Shown here in pieces: positions 50,508 through 60,131 of a stretch of DNA of 64,000 nucleotides; within the stretch, counting starts at the first letter, position 1, and each line of letters begins with the position of its first letter. A model generated the notes under the pieces. The model saw nothing but the letters and a program-made list of their open reading frames with translations. It had not been told where the DNA came from and ran no database searches. A program made the position numbers and the translations under genes. The stretch spans positions 23,878-87,877 of the forward strand of contig NZ_VTUZ01000041.1 of the NCBI RefSeq assembly GCF_008369935.1, given 5' to 3'. This DNA is from Paraburkholderia panacisoli. GTDB lineage: Bacteria; Pseudomonadota; Gammaproteobacteria; Burkholderiales; Burkholderiaceae.

Positions 50508-52067
50508 GTGGCTACAGAGTGCAACCCCGTTGTCGGGCCGGCGCCGGCGAGCGCGACGCATTTCGCCGGCGCGCCGGGTCGAGCGCGTGCAGCGGCGATC
50601 CATGGTTGGCGCGCGGCGCTCGGTGCGGCCGCAGCGATCGCACTTGGCGCATGCTCGTTCGGTCCGAGTGGCCAGCCGCCTGCGATGCCCTCTCCCGCCC
50701 ATTACGGCGTCGAGCCCCAGCCCGCGCAAACGGTCGCGGCGCTCGGTGTCGCGCAGCGCTTCGCCACCGGCGCGCAGCCTGCGCCGCAATGGTGGCGGCT
50801 GTTCGGCTCGACAGAGTTGAATGCCCTCGTCGAAGAAGGCTTGCGCAACAGCCCGACGCTCGCGGCCGCCGACAAGCGCCTCGCCGCGGCGCACGAACAA
50901 CTGCGGGGCCAGCTCGGCAGCTCGCTGCTGCCGTCAGTCGACCTGATCGGGCAGGCATCGCGCGGGCGCGATCTCGGCATTCCGGTTCCCGGCGGCCCAA
51001 ATACGCTGCTTTACAACCAGTTTGTCGGCGCAGTCCAGGCGCAATATACGTTCGACCTGTTTGGCGCGGTGCGCAAGGCCAACGCGGCCCAGTCCGCGCG
51101 TGTCGACATCGAAGCGTATCAACGCGAAGCCGCGCGGCGCGCACTGGCCACCAACATCGTCACGGCGACGATCGAGGCGGCGATGTTGCGTGCCCAGATC
51201 GATGCGAGCGAGCGATTGATCGCGCTTGCGGGCGATCAGGCTCACGATACCGAACGGCATTACCAACTCGGATCGCTGCCGCACGCCGACGTGTTGACTG
51301 CACGGCAAAGCATGGCCACGCTTGCGGTCAGCGTGGCCGAGCTGCGGCAACGGCTGACCGTGACAAGGCATGCGCTTGCGGTGCTGCTTGGCCGCACGCC
51401 CGACGCGGCGCCGCCCGAGTCCGATCTGGCGAGCCTGCACTTGCCGCAGGACCTGCCCGTCGTGCTGCCATCCGACCTGTTGCGCGCGCGGCCCGATATC
51501 GAGGCTGCCGAGGCGGCGCTGAAAGCCGCCGCAGCCGACGTCGGCGTCGCAACGGCACAGCTGTTTCCGATCCTGTCGCTGTCCGCATCGATGGGGCAAG
51601 GCGGGTTCAGCTGGCCGCTCGCGCTGTCGGGCGCCGGCGCGATCTGGGGCATCGGCGCGACGATTTCGCAAGCGCTTTTTCATGGCGGCGCGCTCGTCGC
51701 ACAGCGGCGCGCGGCAATCGACGCCTACGGGGCCGCCGTATTCGAGTACAAGCAGACCGTGCTGGCGGCGTTCGAAAACGTCGCGGACACCCTCGCGTCG
51801 CTCGAACACGACGCGCAGGCACTCGAGGCCGCGAGCGTCGCTACCCGTGCTGCACGCGAGACGTTCGATGAAGTCGCGTCACGCCACCGGCTCGGCGCGC
51901 TGCCCGCTTCATCCGCCCGCGGCGGCGAGCAGCAGTACCAGGCTGCGAGGCTCGAAGAAATCCGCCTGATCGGCCAGCGCCTGACCGATACGGCAACGCT
52001 GTTTCAGGCGATGGGCGAGTTGCCGTCAGGCAGCAACGAGAGATCCGACCATCTGGCCGGCAAGTGA
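50508..52067 (+). CDS. Outer-membrane efflux channel, NodT/OprM type
   Basis: This 519-residue lipoprotein has a signal with an ALGACSFG lipobox and two OEP repeats (about residues 80-290 and 300-505), including QWWRLFGSTELNALVEEGL and LPVVLPSDLLRARPDIEAAE. Such trimers form the TolC-like channel through the outer membrane. The GTG at 50508 follows GGAG and lies two bases after the pump stop. It completes the three-part pump of the biosynthetic locus. The plus-strand transcript ends near here, opposite the methyltransferase. Confidence 0.93.
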   Translation: MATECNPVVGPAPASATHFAGAPGRARAAAIHGWRAALGAAAAIALGACSFGPSGQPPAMPSPAHYGVEPQPAQTVAALGVAQRFATGAQPAPQWWRLFGSTELNALVEEGLRNSPTLAAADKRLAAAHEQLRGQLGSSLLPSVDLIGQASRGRDLGIPVPGGPNTLLYNQFVGAVQAQYTFDLFGAVRKANAAQSARVDIEAYQREAARRALATNIVTATIEAAMLRAQIDASERLIALAGDQAHDTERHYQLGSLPHADVLTARQSMATLAVSVAELRQRLTVTRHALAVLLGRTPDAAPPESDLASLHLPQDLPVVLPSDLLRARPDIEAAEAALKAAAADVGVATAQLFPILSLSASMGQGGFSWPLALSGAGAIWGIGATISQALFHGGALVAQRRAAIDAYGAAVFEYKQTVLAAFENVADTLASLEHDAQALEAASVATRAARETFDEVASRHRLGALPASSARGGEQQYQAARLEEIRLIGQRLTDTATLFQAMGELPSGSNERSDHLAGK

Positions 52068-52101
52068 TCAGCCCGCCGCTCCCGACAGCGCCCGATTGCG
52101 T

Positions 52102-52890
52102 TCAGCCTGCGGGGCGGCGGGGAACGCCGACAAGGTAAGTGAGACCGAGCGGCGATCCGTGCACCGGCTGCGTGCCGATGTCCCATTCGAAGCTCTGCTC
52201 GTCCGGGATACTCGCCACCAGCTCACGCAATTCGTCGGGATCGTAGATGCGCAGCATCGAAACAATGCCGTCAAACAGACACAGCAGCGGGATGGCCGGG
52301 AGGACATAGGTGAGCAATAGTCGCGACCAGCGAAACGGGCGGATCAGCGGAGTCAGCGCGAGCATCATCAGCGGCATCAGCAGGATGAACACGATACCCA
52401 GCAGGCGGTGGTCGGCGCCCTCGACGACGACGATCGCGCGGCGCTTCATCACCGCATCGGCGAGGATCGCCCGCGCATCGTGTGGCCGAAAATGGTGGAA
52501 AGCATTGAACATCGTGCGCACACCGTCGAATCTCGACGGCACATCCATCGCATCCACCGGTTCGCTTACATAAGTGACGCGGCCGGTCGACCCGGCAGAT
52601 ACCCGCTCGTGCGCGGCGCGGTTGGGATAGAAGTCTGTCAACTGCACCGTCACGCATCCGGACTGCGCGAGCAACGGTGCAAGTGTCTGCCACGGGCCGC
52701 CGCCGCCCGAGCAGAGATCGACGATCCGGTCGCTGCCGACCCGCCGCATCGCGTCGCGCAGCTTGACCGCGATGACGTTGAAGCCCTTGTGGGCATTGGC
52801 CAGAAAGTGCAGCCAGTCGGTAGCGCCGTCACGGACGGCCCGTGGGCACCACGGCTCGTCTTCGATTTCGAGCAAATGCAGGCGTCGCAT
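52102..52890 (-). CDS. Class I SAM-dependent methyltransferase
   Basis: The 262-residue protein has an SAM-binding motif I in IVDLCSGGGGPWQTLAPLLA and motif-like segments VQLTDFYPNRAA and VRTMFNAFHHFRPHDA. Two hydrophobic helices near the C-terminus (VFILLMPLMMLALTPLI and LLTYVLPAIPLL) suggest membrane association. The start is uncertain: I chose the ATG at 52890, although an earlier start is possible. It is convergent with the efflux channel gene and could modify the exported lipid or another membrane-bound substrate. Confidence 0.82.
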   Translation of the reverse strand: MRRLHLLEIEDEPWCPRAVRDGATDWLHFLANAHKGFNVIAVKLRDAMRRVGSDRIVDLCSGGGGPWQTLAPLLAQSGCVTVQLTDFYPNRAAHERVSAGSTGRVTYVSEPVDAMDVPSRFDGVRTMFNAFHHFRPHDARAILADAVMKRRAIVVVEGADHRLLGIVFILLMPLMMLALTPLIRPFRWSRLLLTYVLPAIPLLCLFDGIVSMLRIYDPDELRELVASIPDEQSFEWDIGTQPVHGSPLGLTYLVGVPRRPAG

Positions 52891-53207
52891 GATCACGCGG
52901 GCAACCGAGGCAACTGAAGACCGGCATATTCCATAACGCACCCCTGCAATGTGAAACCCAAACGAGTCAACGCGTGGGCTTTTTAACGATGTCTGTCGAC
53001 TATACGGCAAGGCATTCTGTTCGGGAGACGAATCCTCCACCGCTCATGGCGCCCGCAGAGGCAACCGGGGCTGCCGGGATCGACAACACAAACCTTGGCG
53101 ATTCGAGTATCTCGCAGTACGCTAAGAATGCGCGTGATAGTTGGTTCGGCGATGCGCGGCGGTGCTGTTCGATGGCGCGCGTTCAAGCGTGCAAGCGGAG
53201 GAAAGAG

Positions 53208-53843
53208 ATGGCGGTGAGCCCGATGGCCATGCGCTTCATCGCGCTGTGGTCTAGCAGCGGCGGCGTGGATGGCGAAGCCGTCTACGCGGACCTCGCGCGT
53301 CTTTATACCGAGCCGACACGCCATTATCACACGCTGCGCCATATCCACCGCTGCCTGAACAATCTCGATTCGACGCATGACGCCGTTCCGCATCCCGACA
53401 CTGTCGAACTGGCGCTGTGGTGCCACGATGTGATCTATGTTCCGGGGGCCGGCGACAACGAGCAGCGCAGCATCGAGTGGTTTCGACGCTGGGCGAATGG
53501 CCGCATCGCGTCAGACGATCGCATCTGCGAAATGATTCTGGCGACCCGGCATACCACTGCGCCGACCCTAACCGATGACTGCTTTGTGGTCGACATCGAC
53601 CTCGCAGTCCTCGGCGGTGAGCGTCAGTGCTTTTGTGAAGACGGGGCGCGGTTGCGGGCCGAGCGTCCCGACCTCGACGATCGCGCATATGACGCTTATG
53701 AACGGACGGTCCTCAGCAATTTTCTCGCCCGTCCTCGCATCTATTACACCGATCTATGCCACGCGCTCTGGGAAACACGCGCGCGTGACAATCTGCTGTG
53801 GCGGCTGGATCGTGAGCTGCCCTGGAACGTCCGCAGCGTCTGA
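53208..53843 (+). CDS. HD-superfamily-like protein, predicted metal-dependent hydrolase
   Basis: This 211-residue protein has YTEPTRHYHTLRHIHRCLNN, LALWCHDVIYVPGAGDNEQR and FVVDIDLAVLGG. The arrangement His...HD...Asp is that of the predicted HD phosphohydrolase family COG4339. The ATG at 53208 follows GGAGGAAAGAG. No operon partner is close, and the substrate is not known. Confidence 0.85.
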   Translation: MAVSPMAMRFIALWSSSGGVDGEAVYADLARLYTEPTRHYHTLRHIHRCLNNLDSTHDAVPHPDTVELALWCHDVIYVPGAGDNEQRSIEWFRRWANGRIASDDRICEMILATRHTTAPTLTDDCFVVDIDLAVLGGERQCFCEDGARLRAERPDLDDRAYDAYERTVLSNFLARPRIYYTDLCHALWETRARDNLLWRLDRELPWNVRSV

Positions 53844-54212
53844 CCCGCTGCTGGCGCGACGTCGCCGTAGGTGGTTTGCGCGGCTGGGGTTGCGGCCAGT
53901 CCATTAGCTATGCGTACCAAGGCAACCCGGTTCCCATGATGTCGTATGGCGCGATCATTGGCTTGCCGATTGTCAGGTTATAGGCGCGACTACGCGTAAA
54001 TCTCCGCGACCACGCTTCAAACGACTACCCGGTCGGCCGTTCTACGGTTAAGCATTCGACTTCGCGAACGCGCCGCCACCCATCGGCTCGTCCCATTCGC
54101 CCTTGGAAGCGACAGCACGAGGCAAGTGCCGCTTCTCACAGCACATCCGAGGCGGGTCTCAACTTATCCGCAATGTGTCCGCAAGCAATGCAACAGAGTG
54201 CGAGGCCAGTCG
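53844..54212. other. Intergenic region before the PHB-depolymerase-like gene
   Basis: About 370 bases with no recognisable gene or repeat on either strand. Confidence 0.4.
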
Positions 54213-55313
54213 GTGAACGTCCTCTACATATTTGCTGCCACGTTGTTGATACTGTCAGCACGCTGTTACGGTGAGGCGGCCAGCTATCCGCCATTGCCGG
54301 CGCTCAACCTCGATATCTCGCAGACGTCAGTCTCCGGCCTGTCGTCGGGAGGGTTCATGGCGGTGCAACTGGCCGTCGCATATTCGTCGATCATCAAGGG
54401 TGTGGGCGTCGTCGCGGCCGGTCCGTATTATTGCTCGCAAAACAACCTTCTGATCGCCATGTCCCGGTGCTCGTGCACCATCCAGCCGGCGAGCGCCTGC
54501 CGGGTGTCGGCCGACAGTGCCGACGTGCCAAAGCTCGTCTCGGTGGCCAGGACACTATCGGCCAATCACATGATCGACGACGTCGCTGGTATCGCGAGTC
54601 AACGCATCTTCACGATCTCGGGGGCGCAAGATGCGACCGTGCCGTCGCCTGTCGTCACCCAGTTGCAGCAGTTCTATGCGGCGCTCGGCGTGCCGGCGCA
54701 GAACATGGCGCACTCCGAAATCACCGACGCAGGCCACACCATGCCCACCGTCGACTATGGAGCGGCCTGCGCAAAAAGCGAATCGCCGTTCATCGGCAAA
54801 TGCGATTTTGATGGCGCGAAGATGATACTGGGCTGGATCTACGGCCCTGCTCCGCTCGCGCCGCCCGCTGCAGCCAAGCCACAGGGACGCTTCATCCGCT
54901 TCGATCAGAGCCGCTATCTACCGGCGAACCGTCCAGCGAGCTTTTCCTGGACGACGGGGATGGACACCACCGGTTGGCTCTACGTCCCGAGCACTTGTGC
55001 TACCGGCGCCTCTTGCCGGCTGCACGTTGCACTGCACGGTTGCGAGCAGGGTCAGGACTATGTCCCGCTCGACTCGCGGCCTGGCCTCTTCTTTGGCACC
55101 ACATTCGTCCGGCACGCTGGCTATGCGCAATGGGCGGACAACAACCGGATCGTGGTGCTATATCCGCAGGCGGTATCGATTCCTGGACTCAACCCAAACG
55201 GATGCTGGGACTGGTGGGGTTACACCGACAGCCATTTCGCCGACCAGCAAGGCATTCAGATGCGCGCGATCAGGAACATGATCGAACAGTTGACGTCGGG
55301 CGCCCGACATTGA
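54213..55313 (+). CDS. Secreted PHB-depolymerase-like esterase
   Basis: The 366-residue protein starts with a signal peptide (VNVLYIFAATLLILSARCYG, read from GTG), followed by an alpha/beta-hydrolase domain. The nucleophile serine is in SGLSSGGFMAVQLA, the aspartate in SGAQDATVPSP, the histidine in DAGHTMPTVD and an oxyanion region in LHGCEQGQD. Cysteines suggest disulphide bonds outside the cytoplasm. Relatives are extracellular poly(3-hydroxybutyrate) depolymerases and esterases. The GTG at 54213 has GAGG at a good distance. It probably degrades polyesters or related esters in the environment. Confidence 0.87.
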   Translation: MNVLYIFAATLLILSARCYGEAASYPPLPALNLDISQTSVSGLSSGGFMAVQLAVAYSSIIKGVGVVAAGPYYCSQNNLLIAMSRCSCTIQPASACRVSADSADVPKLVSVARTLSANHMIDDVAGIASQRIFTISGAQDATVPSPVVTQLQQFYAALGVPAQNMAHSEITDAGHTMPTVDYGAACAKSESPFIGKCDFDGAKMILGWIYGPAPLAPPAAAKPQGRFIRFDQSRYLPANRPASFSWTTGMDTTGWLYVPSTCATGASCRLHVALHGCEQGQDYVPLDSRPGLFFGTTFVRHAGYAQWADNNRIVVLYPQAVSIPGLNPNGCWDWWGYTDSHFADQQGIQMRAIRNMIEQLTSGARH

Positions 55314-55473
55314 TCGGCTGAAAGTACTGCTTGTGCGGCATCGGCAGTTCGATCGTTCACCTCTTTCCGCATCGCCCCTGGCTCTCACGTGGAGACGATG
55401 CGGAAAGACCGGGCAGATTCGTGCCCGACATGGCTCGTTTGCGTGAGCTAAATCGGATGGACAGGAGGCACTT

Positions 55474-56307
55474 ATGTTGGCAACCAAAGTCGGGCTCGTC
55501 GACACGACGGGTACGGTCGATACTCAAACGATGGCCGCGGTGGCTGCGGCGCTCAATGTGCAGGTGACACGGGATTTGCCGAAATACTGGCCGGTCAGTG
55601 CCTCGGTCTCGTATCTGGCCGATCCAAAGAAGATCCCCCAGGGCGTCTGGCCCGTCCAGCTCGTCGAAAGCCTGCCTCCGGACGAAGGCGGCTTTCATAT
55701 GACTCGCCATCACCAGCCGTACGCGAAAGTCATCGTCACGCCGGGCAGCGAAGAATGGGCAGTCGATGCAAGTCACGAAACCATAGAAATGCTCATCGAC
55801 CCGAATGGCAACCGGCTACAGACTTCGAACTCGATCAAGATCGCAGGCGGAAAGATTCAGGATGGCACGGGTCGATTCGAATATCTGGTTGAGGCCTGCG
55901 ATCCGTGTGAAGCCGACGCCTATACCTACACGATTGATGGCATAGCGGTGTCCGACTTCATTACGCCGCACTTTTATGACCCCAATGTCACCCCGGACGC
56001 CCGGTACAGCTTCACGGGAGCAGTCCAGCATCCGAGACAGATTCTGCCGGGTGGCTACATCAGCTGGGTGGACCCGGCAACCAACGAGATGCAACAGATT
56101 CTCTGGGTTGATCCGGATCAACCACCCGTCCTGCGCAATCTCGGACAGGCAACAGGAGGGAGTTTGCGTCTTTTTATCGAATCCCAGACCTATCACGAGA
56201 GCCGCGAAAAACGTGTTGCACTGAAGCCGGAGGTGAAGGCAGAACGAGCAGCCTATCGGGAGGCGTTAGCCTCCGCGGCTAAGGCGCGCGCCAATCACTA
56301 TAAGTAA
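55474..56307 (+). CDS. 277-residue protein of unknown function with HETIE motif
   Basis: A strong AGGAGG precedes the ATG at 55474. The protein lacks a signal peptide. It has an AVDASHETIEMLIDPNGNRL segment near residue 97, in which His-Glu and a following Glu resemble a metallopeptidase-like HExxE helix followed by Asp-Pro. It is otherwise Asp/Pro-rich with a short basic C-terminus. I do not recognise a family, and the catalytic reading is only a suggestion. Confidence 0.7.
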   Translation: MLATKVGLVDTTGTVDTQTMAAVAAALNVQVTRDLPKYWPVSASVSYLADPKKIPQGVWPVQLVESLPPDEGGFHMTRHHQPYAKVIVTPGSEEWAVDASHETIEMLIDPNGNRLQTSNSIKIAGGKIQDGTGRFEYLVEACDPCEADAYTYTIDGIAVSDFITPHFYDPNVTPDARYSFTGAVQHPRQILPGGYISWVDPATNEMQQILWVDPDQPPVLRNLGQATGGSLRLFIESQTYHESREKRVALKPEVKAERAAYREALASAAKARANHYK

Positions 56308-57047
56308 ATCCCCCCGTATTTCCCGGGGACCGCTCTCGCAGAGCGCCAAATGCGAGGGCGCATAAACGCTCGCCGCTCTTCTTGCGACGAGTCCCTCGCT
56401 TTGGCGTGCGGGTTGCCGCGGCTTTGGCGTCAGCCGCACTTTCGGGGCGATCCGCCCGCTGTTCCATACGATCGCTTGCGGCGATCGATGCCGTTCGTTA
56501 AACAACCATTCGAGATCTTTCAGCTTGCTCATCGGCTCGCGGTCTTCAAAAGATCAAGGGTATTACACGGCTCCACCTGGAGTCTGCGTCGTATTGGATT
56601 ACAGGAAGCAGTGTCAAGCAGCCTGCGCTGGCTCGTACTGCTCCCGCCCACTTGAAAACTGCATCTGTGATAAGGCAGTAAGTCGACCAGTCGCTGCCGA
56701 CTCGACGCATTCCGGAAGGATCGTTCGAGATACTCCTTCATCCGCTGATATTTCATGAAAGCACGATGGGAAGTGGGGTCTGGTTGACGGAATAAATCCG
56801 ACCTGTCAGCCGTTTACGATATTGCGGAGCCTCATATCAGCAGGCGCCGCCGACGTCTTGCCGGTGATAGTAGAAACGCCTCATTTTCAGTGGCTCCATG
56901 GGCCGGGCGCCGGATGCGTCAATCTAATATTCAGTACAAACGGAGATACGCGCACGGGGTATCTAAACAAACTCAACGATACAGGGGGACGGTCCGGCGC
57001 GGGTCCCAAGTGACCCGCCCGGCAGGCAGTAAGGCGGGAGGCACATC
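56308..57047. other. Intergenic region, 740 bases
   Basis: No gene is convincing on either strand. Short frames at 56266-56532 (minus) and 56525-56758 (plus, Cys-rich) lack ribosome sites and family features. A small hairpin GCTCT-CGC-AGAGC lies near 56332-56344. The final bases hold the GGAGG of the next gene. Confidence 0.4.
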
Positions 57048-57482
57048 ATGAACGGGCGCAGGCTTTGTAAGGTTGCCTTGGCACTAGTGGCAGTGGCGAC
57101 GATGGCTGCCGGCGGTCCGACGCTGGCCGGCGATCGTGGCGGCGGTGGCGGCATGCACGGCGGCGGCTTTCACGGTCATGATGGCTTCTTCCACCATGAC
57201 GGTTTTCACCATGGGCACGGGCACGTGACCTTCATAGTAGGCGGTGGCTGGCCGGGCTGGTGGGGATATCCATACTACGGCTGGCCATACCCAGATTCCT
57301 ACCCCGGTTACTACGCGCCCGCGGCGCAATACGCGGTGCAATACATCGAGCAAGGCGATGGGTTGGACGGTACGTCGGCGAACGCATGGTGGTACCGCTG
57401 CGACCAGCCCAGTGGCTATTACCCGTACATCAAGGGCTGTCCGGGCGGCTGGCAAACGGTACCGGCCCAGCCGTCGCCGTAA
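57048..57482 (+). CDS. Secreted Gly/His/Tyr-rich protein
   Basis: This 144-residue protein has a signal peptide (residues about 1-28), a Gly/His-rich run with repeated HDGFFHHDGFHHGHGH (about 36-58), and a Trp/Tyr/Pro-rich part with WWGYPYYGWPYP. It ends in WWYRCDQPSGYYPYIKGCPG, with a pair of cysteines. The pattern is common in Burkholderia envelope proteins. The His clusters could bind metal ions, but this is a guess. GGAGG precedes the ATG, and the next gene starts 13 bases later. Confidence 0.8.
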   Translation: MNGRRLCKVALALVAVATMAAGGPTLAGDRGGGGGMHGGGFHGHDGFFHHDGFHHGHGHVTFIVGGGWPGWWGYPYYGWPYPDSYPGYYAPAAQYAVQYIEQGDGLDGTSANAWWYRCDQPSGYYPYIKGCPGGWQTVPAQPSP

Positions 57483-57495
57483 TGCGGAGGTACTG

Positions 57496-57912
57496 ATGAA
57501 GCCGCGTTCCGTTCCCCTGCTGATGGCGGCCGCGCTCGTTGTGGCCGCCTGTACGGCGATACCGTCGGGCCCCAGTGTGATGGTGCTCCCGGGCAGTACC
57601 AAGAGTTTCGACCAGTTTCTCGGTGATGACCACGACTGCCGCCAGTTTGCGCTCGGCCAGGTCGGCGGCGTGAGCTCGCAGCAAGCCTCCAACACGGCGG
57701 CGGTCAGCAGTTCGGCGGTCGGACCCAGTCATTCAAGCGACTCAGGATACGGCGCACAGTACCAATACGACACCGCCTACATCCAGTGCATGTACGCGCG
57801 CGGACACCGGGTCCCGGTCTATGGCCAGATGCTTGCGGCGCCACCCGCGACTCCACCTGCCAACTACAAGCCCTACTTCCCGCCGCCGGTACCGCAAGGG
57901 TCCGCCCCCTGA
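57496..57912 (+). CDS. Predicted lipoprotein
   Basis: This 138-residue protein has a signal ending in ALVVAACTAIPSG, a lipobox near residue 19. The mature part includes FLGDDHDCRQFALGQVGG and YIQCMYARGHRVPV and a proline-rich tail, matching a small group of glycine-zipper-like envelope lipoproteins. GGAGG lies before the ATG. It is surely co-transcribed with the Gly/His-rich protein, so both probably act in the envelope. Confidence 0.82.
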   Translation: MKPRSVPLLMAAALVVAACTAIPSGPSVMVLPGSTKSFDQFLGDDHDCRQFALGQVGGVSSQQASNTAAVSSSAVGPSHSSDSGYGAQYQYDTAYIQCMYARGHRVPVYGQMLAAPPATPPANYKPYFPPPVPQGSAP

Positions 57913-58039
57913 GCGCTCTGGCGAAACTTCAAAGCGGCTTTGTGGAATGGCCGAGCGGCAGCAACTGGCCCGAACTTCGCCATCCCGACGTGTCATCCCG
58001 ATTGCGGCGGCAATTCGCTGAGGTAACGCCCGAATACGG

Positions 58040-59785
58040 TCAGGTCGCCGATTCGGGGAGACGTTTGATATCGAGTGTCTCCTCGTCGAACTGCACGAGT
58101 GACTCACGCTGCGCCACGCTGACGATCGCTCCTTTGTGCAGTCGTTCTGTGAGCAGGTGATACAGATGCGCTTCAGTTTCGCTGTCAAGCGCACTCGTTG
58201 CCTCGTCGAGGAACACATAGTCTGGCTTGTGCAGCAGCACACGCGCAATGGCCAGCCGCTGCTGCTCGCCCGGGGAAAGAATGCGCCACCAAGGTTCCGA
58301 TTGCTGAAGGCGGTCTGCATAGCCTTCGAGCCGGCACGCACGCAGTACCTCGTGGCACTCGTCGTCGCTAAAGGTATCAGCCTTCGCGGGATAGGCAAGT
58401 GCGGCCTTCAAGGTACCCGCCGGCAAATAGCTCCGCTGGGGGATAAACATCATGTGCGCGCCCACTGGGGCATCGATTAAACCATTGCCAAACGGCCAGA
58501 GACCTGCGAGCGCGCGCAAAAACGTGCTTTTCCCTGAACCCGACGTCCCGCGGACAAGCCAGCGCGATCCAGGCTTCACTGCGATGTCACGCACATTCCC
58601 AAGCGTTCTGCCGTCTGGCAACGCAAGAGAGAGGTTGCGCGTGACGAGCTGGTTCTCATCGACATAGTGCAGATTGATACCGCCATGCTCGGTGGCCGGC
58701 GAGACAGACTCCTTCAGATGGGATTGCTGCATGACCCGCTCGAATTCGCTCAAACGGTTGACCGTCGCACGCCACTCGGCGAGCGTATCGTAATTGTTGA
58801 TGAACCACGAGAGTGATTCGCTAACCGAGCCGAATGCGTCCGTGATCTGCATCAGCGTGCCGAAACTTACCGCGCCTGCGAAATAGCGGGGCGATGCTAC
58901 GATGATCGGAAAAATATCGGCGACTTGAGCATAGAAGTTGAGCACGAAGCTGTAACGCTTCGTATACTTCATGAAGCGCCACCAGTTTTCACGAATGCGG
59001 GCGAAAAGATCGTTGGCATTCGATTCCTCGGTTTGCATGCCATCGTAAAATGCAATCTCCTCGGCGTTTTCGCGCAAACGGATCAAGCCGAACCGGAAGT
59101 CTGCCTCGACGCGCTGCAACTGGTAGTTGATCGACACGAGCGGGTGACCGATCCTGTTAGTCACGAGTGCGCCGACGATCGCATAGACGATCGCTGCCCA
59201 AAGCATGTAGCCCGGAATCTGAATGGATGAAGAGCCGACCATAACAGTCAAAGCACCCGCCGTGCTCCACAGGACGATGGAGAACCAGACCAACGTCTCG
59301 ACCGTCGAGAGCAGATCGAGCGTGAGAGAAAGGGTTGTGGTCGTGAACAGGCTGAGGTCAGCGGCGATACGCTGGTCTGGATTGTCGGCAAGCCGATCGC
59401 GCTCGACTCGATAGAAGATGCCGCCGCCCAGCCATCTGTTCAGATAGCGGCGAGTCAGCCACTGGCGCCATCGAAAGCCAAGCATCTGACGCAGATAGCG
59501 GTTGTACACCGAGAGGATGATGAACGCGAACGCGAGTAACGCAAAAATCAGCACAAGTTGCGGAAATTCGCGTACGTTCTTGCTTTCCAGCGCGTCGTAG
59601 AAATCGCGGCTCCATGTGTTCAGGCGGGCGTTGATGCCTACCATCAACAGGTCCATTGTGACGATAGCCGTCAGCAGTCCCCACGCAGTGCCGCGTTCCT
59701 CGGACACCCAATACGGCTTGATCAGACTCCATGCTGAGACATGGTCGAGTTGCTCAGTCGCAAGGCCGGATGGTGTGTTGGTCAT
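58040..59785 (-). CDS. ABC transporter, SbmA/BacA-YddA type, fused permease and ATPase
   Basis: This 581-residue protein joins an N-terminal membrane domain of the SbmA/BacA family (about residues 1-330, with SRDFYDALESKNVREFPQL and LTRRYLNRWLGGGIFYR) to an ATPase. The ATPase shows GTSGSGKST (Walker A), LSPGEQQRLAIAR (signature) and YVFLDEATSALD (Walker B). YddA-like exporters/importers of this type move peptides, vitamin B12 or long-chain acyl-CoA-like molecules. The start at 59785 removes eight residues from an upstream ATG and has AAGGG before it. Confidence 0.91.
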   Translation of the reverse strand: MTNTPSGLATEQLDHVSAWSLIKPYWVSEERGTAWGLLTAIVTMDLLMVGINARLNTWSRDFYDALESKNVREFPQLVLIFALLAFAFIILSVYNRYLRQMLGFRWRQWLTRRYLNRWLGGGIFYRVERDRLADNPDQRIAADLSLFTTTTLSLTLDLLSTVETLVWFSIVLWSTAGALTVMVGSSSIQIPGYMLWAAIVYAIVGALVTNRIGHPLVSINYQLQRVEADFRFGLIRLRENAEEIAFYDGMQTEESNANDLFARIRENWWRFMKYTKRYSFVLNFYAQVADIFPIIVASPRYFAGAVSFGTLMQITDAFGSVSESLSWFINNYDTLAEWRATVNRLSEFERVMQQSHLKESVSPATEHGGINLHYVDENQLVTRNLSLALPDGRTLGNVRDIAVKPGSRWLVRGTSGSGKSTFLRALAGLWPFGNGLIDAPVGAHMMFIPQRSYLPAGTLKAALAYPAKADTFSDDECHEVLRACRLEGYADRLQQSEPWWRILSPGEQQRLAIARVLLHKPDYVFLDEATSALDSETEAHLYHLLTERLHKGAIVSVAQRESLVQFDEETLDIKRLPESAT

Positions 59786-60131
59786 GAGCTTACCCTTGAC
59801 GCAAAGCAATCGCGGATGGAGTAAAGCAGAAATATCCGATACGGCCTGCGCCTCGGACTCCGTAACTCACCACTTGCACTCAGCTTTTCGCAGGGCGCAA
59901 CGGCTCAGACTGTTCAAGGGTTATTCACCGCCTGCCCCCACGCATTGCGGCAAGCTCAAGATCCAACTAAGGGCAGCCATCGAATAACCCTTTACAATTG
60001 CGGCCGCTCACTTGCCACGAGCGACACACATGATCCGACCTGGAGGCAGGATTGGAGTCGGTCACTATGAAGACGATTTGATGACAAGCTCCTCAGATTG
60101 CCTCTACAAGTCAGTGCTATCAGGCGCCAAT
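59786..60131. other. Intergenic region upstream of the ABC transporter gene
   Basis: About 350 bases without a recognisable gene; the composition is a little poorer in G and C than its neighbours. It should contain the promoter of the ABC transporter gene and the end of the DUF899 transcript. Confidence 0.4.

Noticed and set aside
56525..56758. A Cys-rich 77-codon frame as a possible toxin or metal-binding peptide
   Set aside because: There is no ribosome site, the cysteines do not form a known pattern, and nothing nearby supports it.
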